Shown here: positions 41,712-49,816 of the stretch, piece by piece
How the letters are laid out: each line of letters starts with the position of its first letter
Position numbering within the stretch: position 1 is the first letter of the stretch
NCBI RefSeq assembly: GCF_036075115.1
Contig: NZ_CP107958.1
Span: 5,518,001 to 5,582,000 of the forward strand
Length of the DNA: 64,000 nucleotides
Reading direction: 5' to 3'
From: Streptomyces sp. NBC_00377
GTDB lineage: Bacteria; Actinomycetota; Actinomycetes; Streptomycetales; Streptomycetaceae
Notes under the pieces: generated by a model
Database searches by the model: none
The model's input: only the letters and a program-made list of their open reading frames with translations
What the model was told of the DNA's origin: nothing
Program-made: the position numbers and the translations under genes

Positions 41712-43085
41712 TCACCCGGGCAGCCCGCGAGACCGCCGGCCCGCGCCCCGGGCGTCCCCGAGCAGGGTCGGTGCCCGGCTCTTGGGCAGGGCCCGGGGAC
41801 GCCTCCTCGCGCCGGGAACGTCACGAGCGGTGCCGGAGCGCCACAGGCGGACGAAGGACAGCGTGGCCGCGGCGGTCAGCAGGCCGTTGCGTACGAGCAT
41901 CAGCGCCGTGCCCGTCCAGGTGCGGTCGATGACCTCCGGGTAGAGCAGCGGGAAGATCACCGAGCTGGCCGCGGTCGCCGCCAGCAGCAGCACGGCGACC
42001 GGTCGCTGGGTGGTGTGCCGTGAGGTCAGGCAGACGGCGGCCAGGCCCAGCAGCCAGATCATGTACTGCGGGCTGATCACCCGGCTGGTGACGGTGAACA
42101 GGAGCACGGCGCTCAGGGCGGCGTCGTACGGCGTCGCCTCCGTCCAGTGGCGGGCCCGGACCCGCCACAGCAGCAGCAGGCCGAAGGCCGCGGCGGTGAG
42201 GGCCAGGGAGAGATGAGCGACGGCGGAGACGTGAGGGCCCGTGAACTCCATCGCGCCGTAGCGGTACCGGACGCCGCCCGGCCAGCCGGCGTGCGAGGCG
42301 AGGGAGAGCACCGTGCCGCCCAGGGACTCGATCTGCACGCCTCTGCCGCCCTGCTGGCGCAGAAAGGCGAGCGGATCGCGGAACGCCAGCGCGAGCAACA
42401 CCAGCGAGGAGGCCCCCGTCGCCGCCGCCGACGTCCACGCCGACCTGGTGTCCCGCCCCCTCGGCGCCCCGAGCAGCACCAGTGCCGGCCACACCTTCAC
42501 CAGTGCCCCCAGGGCCGCGAACGCCCCGCACGCGCGCGTGGACCGCTTCAGCGTCAACAGGGAGATGACGGCGAGGGAGGTGACCAGTACGTCGTAGCGG
42601 GCGAGCGGAAGGCGCAGCAGCAGGGGAAGCCCGCCCACCCACAGTGCGGCCCCGTACAGGCTGCGGCCGGGTCGTGTGCCCGCGCGGACGAGGGCCACCG
42701 CGACCACCGCGTCGGCGGCGACCGTCAGGGCGACGAACGCCTGAAGATACGTCCACCACGGCAGAGCCCCCGGCGCCAGCAGCACCAGCCCGGCACCCGG
42801 CGGGTACTGCCACAGGGTGTCCTGGGCGGGGAAGGCGCCGGTCGACAGCGTGCCGTACCAGTGGTGGTAGCCACGCCACACCTCCCGGGCGACGCGGCCG
42901 CCGAGCACGGGCAGGGAGTCGTGGGCGAGCAGCCACAGCATCATGGCGCGGGTGACGAGCCACGCGAAGGCGAGCGCGACGGCAGGGGCAGGGGCAGGGG
43001 CAGGGGCGGGGGCGGGGCTGGAGGCGGAGGCCGAAACCCGGGTGGAGAGGGTGGAGAGGGCGGCGAGGAAGCGGGGGCGATTCAT
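41712..43085 (-). CDS. GT87-like (DUF2029) integral membrane glycosyltransferase
   Basis: 457 residues from ATG 43085. About ten hydrophobic segments; the first loop has HHWYGTLSTGAFPAQDTLWQ then YPPGAG, where the acidic residue after the first helix is characteristic of GT-C fold polyprenyl-phosphate mannosyltransferases. Further family segments are LPLARYDVLVTSLAVISL, GALVKVWPALVLLGAPRGRD and SPQYMIWLLGLAAV. Members move mannose or arabinose from polyprenyl-phosphate to lipoglycans on the outer face of the membrane. The exact substrate is unknown. Near the N-terminus a Pro-Ala run (12 residues) is encoded by a hexanucleotide repeat at 42981-43014. The last 40 residues are Arg/Gly-rich and poorly conserved. 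Confidence 0.85.
   Translation of the reverse strand: MNRPRFLAALSTLSTRVSASASSPAPAPAPAPAPAVALAFAWLVTRAMMLWLLAHDSLPVLGGRVAREVWRGYHHWYGTLSTGAFPAQDTLWQYPPGAGLVLLAPGALPWWTYLQAFVALTVAADAVVAVALVRAGTRPGRSLYGAALWVGGLPLLLRLPLARYDVLVTSLAVISLLTLKRSTRACGAFAALGALVKVWPALVLLGAPRGRDTRSAWTSAAATGASSLVLLALAFRDPLAFLRQQGGRGVQIESLGGTVLSLASHAGWPGGVRYRYGAMEFTGPHVSAVAHLSLALTAAAFGLLLLWRVRARHWTEATPYDAALSAVLLFTVTSRVISPQYMIWLLGLAAVCLTSRHTTQRPVAVLLLAATAASSVIFPLLYPEVIDRTWTGTALMLVRNGLLTAAATLSFVRLWRSGTARDVPGARRRPRALPKSRAPTLLGDARGAGRRSRGLPG
42981..43014. repeat. Hexanucleotide repeat GGGGCA/GGGGCG encoding (PA)n
   Basis: Five hexamer units plus a partial one on the plus strand (GGGGCA three times, GGGGCG twice). On the coding strand they give alternating Pro-Ala close to the first membrane segment. 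Slippage by one unit would add or remove two residues without a frameshift. Confidence 0.9.
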
Positions 43086-43276
43086 CACCCGCGGATCGTA
43101 AGTCGGCCTAAGTCCGCCCAAACGTATTAAAACGCCCATCCAACGCCCATCCGCCGGAGGTGCGCTCGCCCGGGAAGCCCGTCCGCCGGAGGTCCGCATC
43201 CATGCGGCGCTTCTCCGTGCGGTCCTTCTCCTCCGGGTGCGTTTCTCTCCGGGTGTGCCCTTCGCGCTCCAGGTCC

Positions 43277-43795
43277 TCAGGCGTGCTCTTCGCGCTCGGG
43301 GTCTTCCTGTGCGGGCTCCTCCAGGGCTGCCGTGTCGAGTGCCGTGGTGAGCTGGTCGAGCTGTTGGCGGAGTTCGCGGATCTGGTCCAGGTCGAAGCCG
43401 GTCGCCGAAACGATCCGCCGCGGCACCCGAAGGGCCTGCCGACGCAGTGCGGAGCCCTCGTCCGTGAGCCGGATCACCACCGAGCGCTCGTCGCGGACGC
43501 TGCGCTCCCTGCGTACCAGGCCGGCCGCCTCCAGCCGCTTGAGCAGCGGCGACAGGGTGCCCGAGTCGAGGCGGAGGTGCTCGCCGAGCTTCTTGACGGG
43601 CAGCTCGCCGTGCTCCCACAGGACCAGCAGCACCAGGTACTGGGGGTAGGTCAGCCCGAGTTCCTTGAGGATCACGCGGTAGACGCCGTTGAAGGCGCGC
43701 GAGGCGGCGTTCAGGGAGAAGCAGATCTGGCTGTCCAGGCGGAGCCAGTTCTCCTCGGCGTTCTCCTGTGCGGCGGGCGTGGGCGTCGGGGTCAT
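43277..43795 (-). CDS. ohrR: Organic hydroperoxide sensor-repressor OhrR (MarR family)
   Basis: 172 residues from ATG 43795. The redox-sensing Cys is Cys25 in RLDSQICFSLNAASRAF, the position of the single reactive Cys of OhrR proteins. The winged helix follows (LVLWEHGELPVKKLGEHLRL, then DSGTLSPLLKRLEAAGLVRR and the wing RSVRDERSVVIRLTDEG). An acidic tail (PAQEDPEREEHA) extends the family by about 15 residues. It is divergent from ohr across a region that contains a perfect palindrome, so it should repress both genes until an organic peroxide oxidises Cys25. Confidence 0.94.
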   Translation of the reverse strand: MTPTPTPAAQENAEENWLRLDSQICFSLNAASRAFNGVYRVILKELGLTYPQYLVLLVLWEHGELPVKKLGEHLRLDSGTLSPLLKRLEAAGLVRRERSVRDERSVVIRLTDEGSALRRQALRVPRRIVSATGFDLDQIRELRQQLDQLTTALDTAALEEPAQEDPEREEHA

Positions 43796-43807
43796 GTCTC
43801 CAGAGTA

Positions 43808-43855
43808 GCTCTAGCGAGCCATTTAGTTGTGCACAACTTAATTGTGTGCTCTAAT
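43808..43855. promoter_or_regulatory. ohrR/ohr divergent promoters with a shared operator palindrome
   Basis: The perfect 14-bp palindrome AGTTGTGCACAACT lies at 43825-43838. Read rightward, its TTGTGC (43827-43832), a 17-bp spacer and TCTAAT (43850-43855) make a promoter for ohr. Read leftward, TTGTGC (43836-43831), 17 bp and TAGAGC (43813-43808) make one for ohrR. Both -35 boxes are inside the operator, so one bound dimer could block both. Confidence 0.7.
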
Positions 43856-43937
43856 TGTCTCCGTGAGGCGGTCCGGACGCGAACGGCGCGAGGGCCGGCC
43901 ACCCCCCGACATGACTTCCGAGAGGGATGGTTCATCC

Positions 43938-44351
43938 ATGGACGCGCTCTACACCGCAGTCGCCACCGCCACCCACGGCCGCGACGGTCGCGCCGTCTCC
44001 TCCGACGGCAGGATCGACCTCCAGCTGGCCCCGCCGGTGGAGCTCGGCGGCAACGGTCAGGGCACCAACCCCGAGCAGCTGTTCGCCGCCGGTTACGCGG
44101 CCTGCTTCGGCAGCGCCCTCGGTCTCGTCGGCCGCCAGGCCAAGGTGGACGTCACCGAGGCCGCCGTGACCGCCGAGGTCGGCATAGGCAAGCAGGGCGA
44201 GGGCTTCGGCCTGAAGGTGACGCTGCGCATCGAGCTGCCCGACGGCCTGGACGAGGCGACCGGCCGCAAGCTGGTCGAGACCGCCCACCAGGTCTGCCCC
44301 TACTCCAACGCCACCCGCGGCAACATCGAGGTCGACCTCGTCATCGAGTAG
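43938..44351 (+). CDS. ohr: Organic hydroperoxide resistance protein (Ohr/OsmC family)
   Basis: 137 residues from ATG 43938 (MDALYTAVATATHGRDGRAV), close to the family's usual 140; an in-frame ATG at 43911 would add nine residues. It is a Cys-based peroxidase that reduces organic and fatty-acid hydroperoxides, using lipoylated protein or thiols. Both active-site cysteines are present: Cys56 in AAGYAACFGSAL and Cys120 in AHQVCPYSNATRGN. The Glu of PEQLFAAG, which orients the catalytic Arg, is also there. It forms a classic pair with divergent ohrR. Confidence 0.95.
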   Translation: MDALYTAVATATHGRDGRAVSSDGRIDLQLAPPVELGGNGQGTNPEQLFAAGYAACFGSALGLVGRQAKVDVTEAAVTAEVGIGKQGEGFGLKVTLRIELPDGLDEATGRKLVETAHQVCPYSNATRGNIEVDLVIE

Positions 44352-44405
44352 TCCCCGGCAGCCGGGCGGCCCAGGGCTCGGTGGGCCCCGGCCGCTCCGG
44401 GCGGG

Positions 44406-45902
44406 TCAGTGGTTCCCGACCCGCGCCAGCACCTCACCCGTGCGCCGGCTCCACGTCACCACCACGGCCTCCTCGGGCACCGGGTGCCAGCGCGTCAGCA
44501 GCAGCCAGCGGACGCGGTAGTGGTGGGCGATCGCCACCCGCTCGGCGCGGGTCGACCCGGGGGAGAGGTAGGCGCGGACGTCATTCACCCGCCGTAGCCG
44601 CTCCCGTTCGTCCAGGGCCGCGTCCGGCCAGGCCGGCGCGGCCAGGTTCGGCCCGTACCCGGCGATCGCGTGGACCGCGTAGTACCCGTCGGTGACCACC
44701 ACCTCGCCGGGCCCGATGTGTCGTGCCGCCCAGTCGTACGAGGGCCAGCGCGGCGGCGCCTCGAAGCCGACCGGGTCCAGCGCGCGCGGCACGACCGCCC
44801 CGGCCTGCACGGTGAGGAAGCCCAGACAGGCCGCACCCGCCACGACCGCGCCCAGCACGCGCCGCCCCGCCCGCCAGGGACGGGGCGCCGCCAGTTCCAC
44901 GGCCGCCGCGAACTGGAGCGGGACCAGGGCGAGCCCCAGGATCCGCCCGTAGGTGTAGTGGCCGCTGACGAAGCCGTACGTCACCACCGCGCACTCCAGG
45001 GCGAACATCAGCACCAGTGGGTCACGCGCCGAGCGGCGACCGCGCGCCCACAGCGCCGGCACTCCCGCCAGCGCCAGCCAGAAGTGGCCGGCCCGCCCGT
45101 CGTACAGCCGTCGGTGCATCGCGTCCACGCTGCCGTCCCCGGCCAGCGCGAACACGTCGAAGTAGGGCCACGCCGCGGCCACCAGCAGCGCCACGGCCCC
45201 CGCCACCGCCCATCGGGCGGTCACCGCGGCCCGCCACTCCCGCTGCCACCCCACGACGAAGGCGGCGCCGCCGGCCACCGCCGCGACCGACGTGATCGGA
45301 TGCACCAGCAGGATCAGCCCGTACAGCGCGCCCAGTGTCACGTACCCGGTGAAGCCGCGCAGCCCGCTCGGACCCACGTACCGCACGCGGCGCGCGTCAC
45401 GCGCGCGTGTACCCGTCAGGGCCCACGCCCAGAAGCCGAGCCCGATGGCGAAGGTGGACGGATAGCCGAGGTTGCCGGTCATCGACATCAGGCCCAGGTA
45501 GCCGCTCCACCAGGCCCGCTCGGTGCCCCACAGCAGCGTCATCGCCGCCAGTGCCAGAACCGGCGCCCATGGTCTCGGCGTCAGCGCGCGCGTGAAGCGG
45601 CCGATGCCGGTGAGCAGGACGAGGAGGTTGACCGGACCGGCGACCCGCAGCACCTCCCAGCCCGTCAGCCCGGTCACCCGGGCGAACGCGCCCTCCGCGA
45701 CCGCGTACGGCGAGTAGTAGGGGCTGCCCGTGCCCGGCACGTCGCCCGTCGGATGCCGGGGGTGCACAAGACGGTCCTTCAGACGTTCGACGACCGCCGC
45801 GTGCTGGCCGGCGTCACAGCACTGCGGCACCCGCCAGTACGCCAGCGACATCACCAGCCAGAACAGCAGGCCGAAGACCTGGTACGGGGTCGGCCGCCAC
45901 AC
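44406..45902 (-). CDS. Multi-pass membrane protein, putative GT-C type glycosyltransferase
   Basis: About 498 residues if the GTG at 45902 is used (MWRPTPYQVFGLLFWLVMSL). The frame continues to a GTG at 46103, but the extra 67 residues are Arg/Pro/Val low-complexity, so I prefer the shorter form; the start is uncertain. There are roughly ten membrane segments and conserved loop stretches such as CCDAGQHAAVVERLKDRLVH, GSPYYSPYAVAEGAFAR, SMTGNLGYPSTFAIGLGFWA and LILLVHPITSVAAVAG. The C-terminal extracytoplasmic domain includes WAARHIGPGEVVVTDGYYAV and VAIAHHYRVRWLLLTRW. The overall plan fits polyprenyl-phosphate-sugar-dependent GT-C enzymes, but I do not recognise a precise family. Last gene of the glycopolymer locus. 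Confidence 0.75.
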   Translation of the reverse strand: MWRPTPYQVFGLLFWLVMSLAYWRVPQCCDAGQHAAVVERLKDRLVHPRHPTGDVPGTGSPYYSPYAVAEGAFARVTGLTGWEVLRVAGPVNLLVLLTGIGRFTRALTPRPWAPVLALAAMTLLWGTERAWWSGYLGLMSMTGNLGYPSTFAIGLGFWAWALTGTRARDARRVRYVGPSGLRGFTGYVTLGALYGLILLVHPITSVAAVAGGAAFVVGWQREWRAAVTARWAVAGAVALLVAAAWPYFDVFALAGDGSVDAMHRRLYDGRAGHFWLALAGVPALWARGRRSARDPLVLMFALECAVVTYGFVSGHYTYGRILGLALVPLQFAAAVELAAPRPWRAGRRVLGAVVAGAACLGFLTVQAGAVVPRALDPVGFEAPPRWPSYDWAARHIGPGEVVVTDGYYAVHAIAGYGPNLAAPAWPDAALDERERLRRVNDVRAYLSPGSTRAERVAIAHHYRVRWLLLTRWHPVPEEAVVVTWSRRTGEVLARVGNH

Positions 45903-46278
45903 CCGTCCCCCGCGGAGCGCCGTCGCACCGCGCGCGGGCCGCCGGACGAGGACACCGGCGCTCAACGGACCACGCCGGATCGGATCAGGCCGGGGAAGGG
46001 GCCGGACCAGGGGTCGAACAGGCGCCGGGACCGCATGCCGGACCCGGAGCGGGACAGGCGCCCCGAACGGCAACCGGGCCCGCGACCGCACAGGCCACCG
46101 CACGGGGAGCGGGGCAGGGAACCGGCCCGGTGGTCGATCCGGTCGGCCCGGTCCGTCCTGGTGACCCGGTCCGTCTCGGTGATCTGGTCGGCCTGGGGGA
46201 TCTGGCCGTGCGGGTCGAGTGGGGCAAATAGGGGCATTCGCCGTACCTTCCCGCTCGGGTCACCGGCCTTGCCGAACG
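45903..46278. other. 376-bp repetitive spacer in the glycopolymer locus
   Basis: Between two minus-strand membrane-protein genes. It is dominated by irregular CCGG/GGTC-rich repeats, for instance GGTCCGTCCTGGTGACCC and GGTCCGTCTCGGTGATC in tandem near 46145-46185. All six frames are open in part, but none looks like a protein. It may hold a promoter for the downstream gene and the 5' part of its transcript. Confidence 0.6.
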
Positions 46279-47568
46279 TCACCGCATCGAGTGAGCCCGA
46301 TCGGAGCCCTCCTGGACCGGCAGGGACACCCGTCCGCGCAGCACGGGCTCGAGCAGCAGCGGCACGCCCAGCACCGGCAGCAGCCACGCCAGTACGATCA
46401 GCCGGTCGCCCCAGATGGTGATGTCCGGGTGTCCCGCCTGGGTGAGCACCCCGGTGCAGGCGGCGCCCAGCAGGAAGACGCCGAACGCCCGGCGCGGTCC
46501 CCGTGCCGCACCCCAGGCTCCGGCCGCCAGAGCGGCCACGAACAGCGGCTCCCACAGCTGCTGGCGCAGCCACTCCACCCAGAAGTGGCCCTGGAGGCGC
46601 AGGAACTCGGCCCACGCGTGCGTGCGGTCCGGCCGGTCGAAGTGGTGGGTCAGCAGATCCTGGAGGCTCTCCGACTCGGACGGATAGTGCAGGAGTCGTG
46701 CCATAACCAGCGTCCCCAGTGCCCCGCAACCGCCCGCCACGGCCACCACGGCCACCCCCCGCCCCGCCGGCCGCCCGCGCCGCCGGCGCCGTACGGCGAT
46801 CAGCGCGCCCGCGCCCGCCAGGCACAGCCCGAGGAACAGCGCCTGCGAGTGCTTGACGGTGAACAGGGCGGCCAGCGAACCGCCGACCAGGCAGGCTCCG
46901 GCCGGCACCTCGTCTTCCAGCGCCATCGCACACCCCCACACCGCCGTCAGCGTCAGCGCCAGCAGCAGGCCCTCGGTCATCGGGCGCATGGCCGTCGTAC
47001 CGCACGGCAGCACGTAGTACAGGCCCTGCCCGGTCACGCAGACGGAGGCCGGAACGCACAGCGTGCGCAGGATCAGGAACACCAGCGCCCCGCCCGCCGC
47101 CGTCACCGCCACCGCCGCCAGCCACACGCCCCAGGTGACACCGAACAGGGTGATGAAGGGCAGCAGGAACACCGGGTAGCCGGGGCGTACCTCGAAGATC
47201 CGCATGAAGCGCTCCGGCATGAACGGCACGGTGTGCCCGCCGGTCTGTCCCGCCTCCAGCCGCGCGTCGACGTTGCGCCACTCCCGCCTGCGGCACTCGG
47301 CGGCGACCCGGCGGCCCGGGTCCGGTTCGTCGAAGCGCAGCACGTCCACGCTCTGCCGGCGACCCGCGGACGAGGCCTGTCCCGCGCAGGCGTAGGCGAT
47401 GGTGACGGCAGCCGCCTCCCGCTTGCTCTCACCGCGCAGACTCAGCGCGTACGACAGGTAGTTCTTGCTGTCGGGTGTGTCCCGGCCGGTCACGTTCGCG
47501 AGCTGGAACAGCGCGAACACGGCGGCCAGGACCAGCACCCACGTGCGCGGCCGGAGGGAGGTCTTCAT
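46279..47568 (-). CDS. Multi-pass membrane protein of unknown function (GT-C-like)
   Basis: 429 residues from ATG 47568; the start overlaps the stop of the preceding GT2-TagF-like gene by 4 bp (ATGA), so it is translationally coupled. An N-terminal membrane helix is followed by an extracytoplasmic loop of about 90 residues with DTPDSKNYLSYALSLRGESK; the Asp after the first helix and the Asp/Lys-containing loop resemble GT-C glycosyltransferases. About eight further helices follow, with RPGYPVFLLPFITLFGVTWG, AMRPMTEGLLLALTLTAVWG and DITIWGDRLIVLAWLLPVLG. I do not recognise a named family. Its coupling to the upstream enzyme suggests a role in modifying or completing the same cell-wall polymer. 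Confidence 0.75.
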   Translation of the reverse strand: MKTSLRPRTWVLVLAAVFALFQLANVTGRDTPDSKNYLSYALSLRGESKREAAAVTIAYACAGQASSAGRRQSVDVLRFDEPDPGRRVAAECRRREWRNVDARLEAGQTGGHTVPFMPERFMRIFEVRPGYPVFLLPFITLFGVTWGVWLAAVAVTAAGGALVFLILRTLCVPASVCVTGQGLYYVLPCGTTAMRPMTEGLLLALTLTAVWGCAMALEDEVPAGACLVGGSLAALFTVKHSQALFLGLCLAGAGALIAVRRRRRGRPAGRGVAVVAVAGGCGALGTLVMARLLHYPSESESLQDLLTHHFDRPDRTHAWAEFLRLQGHFWVEWLRQQLWEPLFVAALAAGAWGAARGPRRAFGVFLLGAACTGVLTQAGHPDITIWGDRLIVLAWLLPVLGVPLLLEPVLRGRVSLPVQEGSDRAHSMR

Positions 47569-49808
47569 GTCGACGGGAGCAGATCACGGGCCAGGGCCGG
47601 GCCGGGCACCTTCGCGACGACTGCCCCCTCGGGGAACTCCTCGCCCAGCAGGAGCCGCCGCACGACGCGCTCGGCGGCCCGCCCGTCGTCGTAGGCGCAG
47701 AACCGCTCGCGGAAGCCCGCCCGCAGCCGTGCCGACTCCTCGTCGCGCCAGCTGCCCGAGGCCAGCAGCCAGGCCAGCTCCCGGTAGGTGCGCGAGACGT
47801 GGCCCGGCGCGTCGGCCGTGATGTCGAAGTAGGCGCCCCGGCTCGCCGTGTACGCGGGCCAGTCGTCGGCGTGGACGACGATCGGCCGGTCCAGGTTGGC
47901 GTAGTCGAACATCAGGGCCGAGTAGTCGGTGACCAGGACGTCGGAGGCGAGCATGACGTCCTCGACGCGCGGCTCGTCCGTCGCGTCCACCAGCACCCCG
48001 CGCCGGTGCAGGTCGGCCAGGCCCAGCCCGCGCGCCGGACCGGTCGCCAGCGACGGGTGCAGCCGTACGACGAGGGTGTGTCCCTCGCCGAGGTCGGCGG
48101 CGAACCGGGCCAGGTCGAGCCGGTCGGCGTGTCCGCCACGCACGTAGTCACGGCGGGTCGGCGCGTACAGCACGACCGTGTGACCCGCCGGGATGCCGAG
48201 CCGCGCGCGGACCTCGGGAGCCGTCTGCGCGGCGGCGGGCGTACCGGCGTCCCGGCCGGCGTTCACCAGCACGTCGTTGCGCGGACTGCCGGTCCGCACC
48301 GAGGTGAAGTGACACGGGTACGCCCGCTCCCACACCAGTTCCGAGTGCTCGTTGGCGACCAGGCTGTAGTCCCAGCGGTCGGCGCGGCGCAGCATCTGCG
48401 GCACGTCCACGCCGTGCCGGGCGCCGGGTCGCTGGAGCAGGTCGGCCGCCATGTACTTCAGCGGGGTGCCCTGGTGGGTGTGGATGTGGACGCTGCCCGG
48501 CCGCTTGACCAGGGCGCCGGGCCAGTTGACGTTGTTGACGAGGAAGCCGGCCCGCGCGCTGACGCGCCGGTAGGCGGGGGAGTCGAGCAGTACGTGCTCC
48601 ACGCCCGCCGGGAGCCGCGCGGCCGTCTCCTCGTCGCGCACCACCCACACCCCGTGCAGCTGCGGTGCGATCTCCCGGGCCTTCTCGTAGACGGCTCCCG
48701 GGTCGCCGAGCACACCCTGGTGCGAGAACGCCGAGTACAGGACGAGGCCCGGGTCCAGAGGGCGGCGCCGGTGCAGGGCGGCCGTCCCCCGCCGCGCCCG
48801 CGCGCCCGCCGCCCCGCGTGCCTGTCCGCCCAGCCGGGCGAGTTCCCGGCCGGCCTGCCCGGCCTTCCGCCTGATCCGGTAGGCGGTGTAACCGCCCTCC
48901 AGGACCCGGAGTTCGGCGGGCACCCGCTCGCCGGCGGGCTTGTGGCGGGCGAACAGCTCGGCCGTGCGGCGGAAGAACTCGCCCTTGTCGGAGGCCGGCA
49001 GCCGGTCCGGCTTGGCGAGGATGTCGAGACAGTGCTCGCCCATCTTGCGGTGCAGGTACGGCCGCCAGGAGCCGAGCTCCGGGCGGGAGCCGACGAAGGC
49101 GAAGACCCGCTCGTACTGGTCGTGGATGTCGAAGTGCTTGCGGCTGGTGGTGGACAGGATGTTGCCCTGCCGGCGCTGGCGGTAGTCGAGACAGATCCGG
49201 TCCAGCGTGGCGATCCGCTCCGCGCTGAGCATGACCGGGAACGTCCAGGGCGTGTCCTCGTAGTAGCCGGGAGGGAAGGCGAAGCCGTATCCCTCGACGA
49301 ACTCCCGCCGGTAGACCTTGTTCCACACGACCATCAGCAGGTCGAGGATCTCCGGTCGTCCGGCGGCCGTGAACGTGCCGTCGGCCGTCTCCGCGAGGAT
49401 GTGCGCGAGGGCGTTCCGCCGGGTGCCGCCCCACCAGTAGGTGCGCGCGTAGTCGAAGACCAGCACGTCCGGGTCCCCGGTCTCGTCGAGCCGGTCGGCC
49501 ATCGCGCCCAGCGCGCCCGGGGTGAGGGTGTCGTCGCTGTCCAGGAAGAACAGGTAGTCGCCGCCCGCGAGCGGCATGCCGGCGTTGCGGGCGCGGCCGA
49601 GGCCGGCGTTCTCCGGCAGGTGCAGGACCCGGACCCGGTCGTCGCGGGCCGCGTACTCGTCGAGGATCGCGCCGCAGCCGTCGGGCGAGCGGTCGTCGAC
49701 GGCGATCACCTCGATGTCCCGGTACGACTGCTCCAGGACCGAGTCGAGACACTCGCGCAGGAAGCCCTGCACCTTGAAACACGGGACGATGATGCTGAAG
49801 CGGGGCAC
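47565..49808 (-). CDS. GT2 glycosyltransferase / CDP-glycerol glycerophosphotransferase fusion (copy 1)
   Basis: 747 residues, GTG start at 49808 (MPRFSIIVPCFKVQGFLREC). Domain 1 (about 1-250) is a GT-A family 2 transferase with VIAVDDRSPDGCGAILDEYA, the DxD-type YLFFLDSDDTLTPG and YEDTPWTFPV. A helical linker leads to domain 2 (about 370-730), a TagF-like CDP-glycerol:polyol glycerophosphotransferase with HIHTHQGTPLKYMAA, VLYAPTRRDYVRGG, VVRLHPSLATG and VTDYSALMFDYANLDRPIVV, including the catalytic His and the CDP-binding segments. The protein should build an anionic wall glycopolymer (teichoic-acid-like) on the inner face of the membrane. Follows the next paralogue by 8 bp. Confidence 0.92.
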   Translation of the reverse strand: MPRFSIIVPCFKVQGFLRECLDSVLEQSYRDIEVIAVDDRSPDGCGAILDEYAARDDRVRVLHLPENAGLGRARNAGMPLAGGDYLFFLDSDDTLTPGALGAMADRLDETGDPDVLVFDYARTYWWGGTRRNALAHILAETADGTFTAAGRPEILDLLMVVWNKVYRREFVEGYGFAFPPGYYEDTPWTFPVMLSAERIATLDRICLDYRQRRQGNILSTTSRKHFDIHDQYERVFAFVGSRPELGSWRPYLHRKMGEHCLDILAKPDRLPASDKGEFFRRTAELFARHKPAGERVPAELRVLEGGYTAYRIRRKAGQAGRELARLGGQARGAAGARARRGTAALHRRRPLDPGLVLYSAFSHQGVLGDPGAVYEKAREIAPQLHGVWVVRDEETAARLPAGVEHVLLDSPAYRRVSARAGFLVNNVNWPGALVKRPGSVHIHTHQGTPLKYMAADLLQRPGARHGVDVPQMLRRADRWDYSLVANEHSELVWERAYPCHFTSVRTGSPRNDVLVNAGRDAGTPAAAQTAPEVRARLGIPAGHTVVLYAPTRRDYVRGGHADRLDLARFAADLGEGHTLVVRLHPSLATGPARGLGLADLHRRGVLVDATDEPRVEDVMLASDVLVTDYSALMFDYANLDRPIVVHADDWPAYTASRGAYFDITADAPGHVSRTYRELAWLLASGSWRDEESARLRAGFRERFCAYDDGRAAERVVRRLLLGEEFPEGAVVAKVPGPALARDLLPST

Positions 49809-49816
49809 TGCGGGAG

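Noticed and set aside
44670..46421. A 583-residue plus-strand frame opposite the membrane glycosyltransferase
   Set aside because: Arg/His/Pro/Gln-rich antisense shadow; the opposite strand has clear transmembrane segments.
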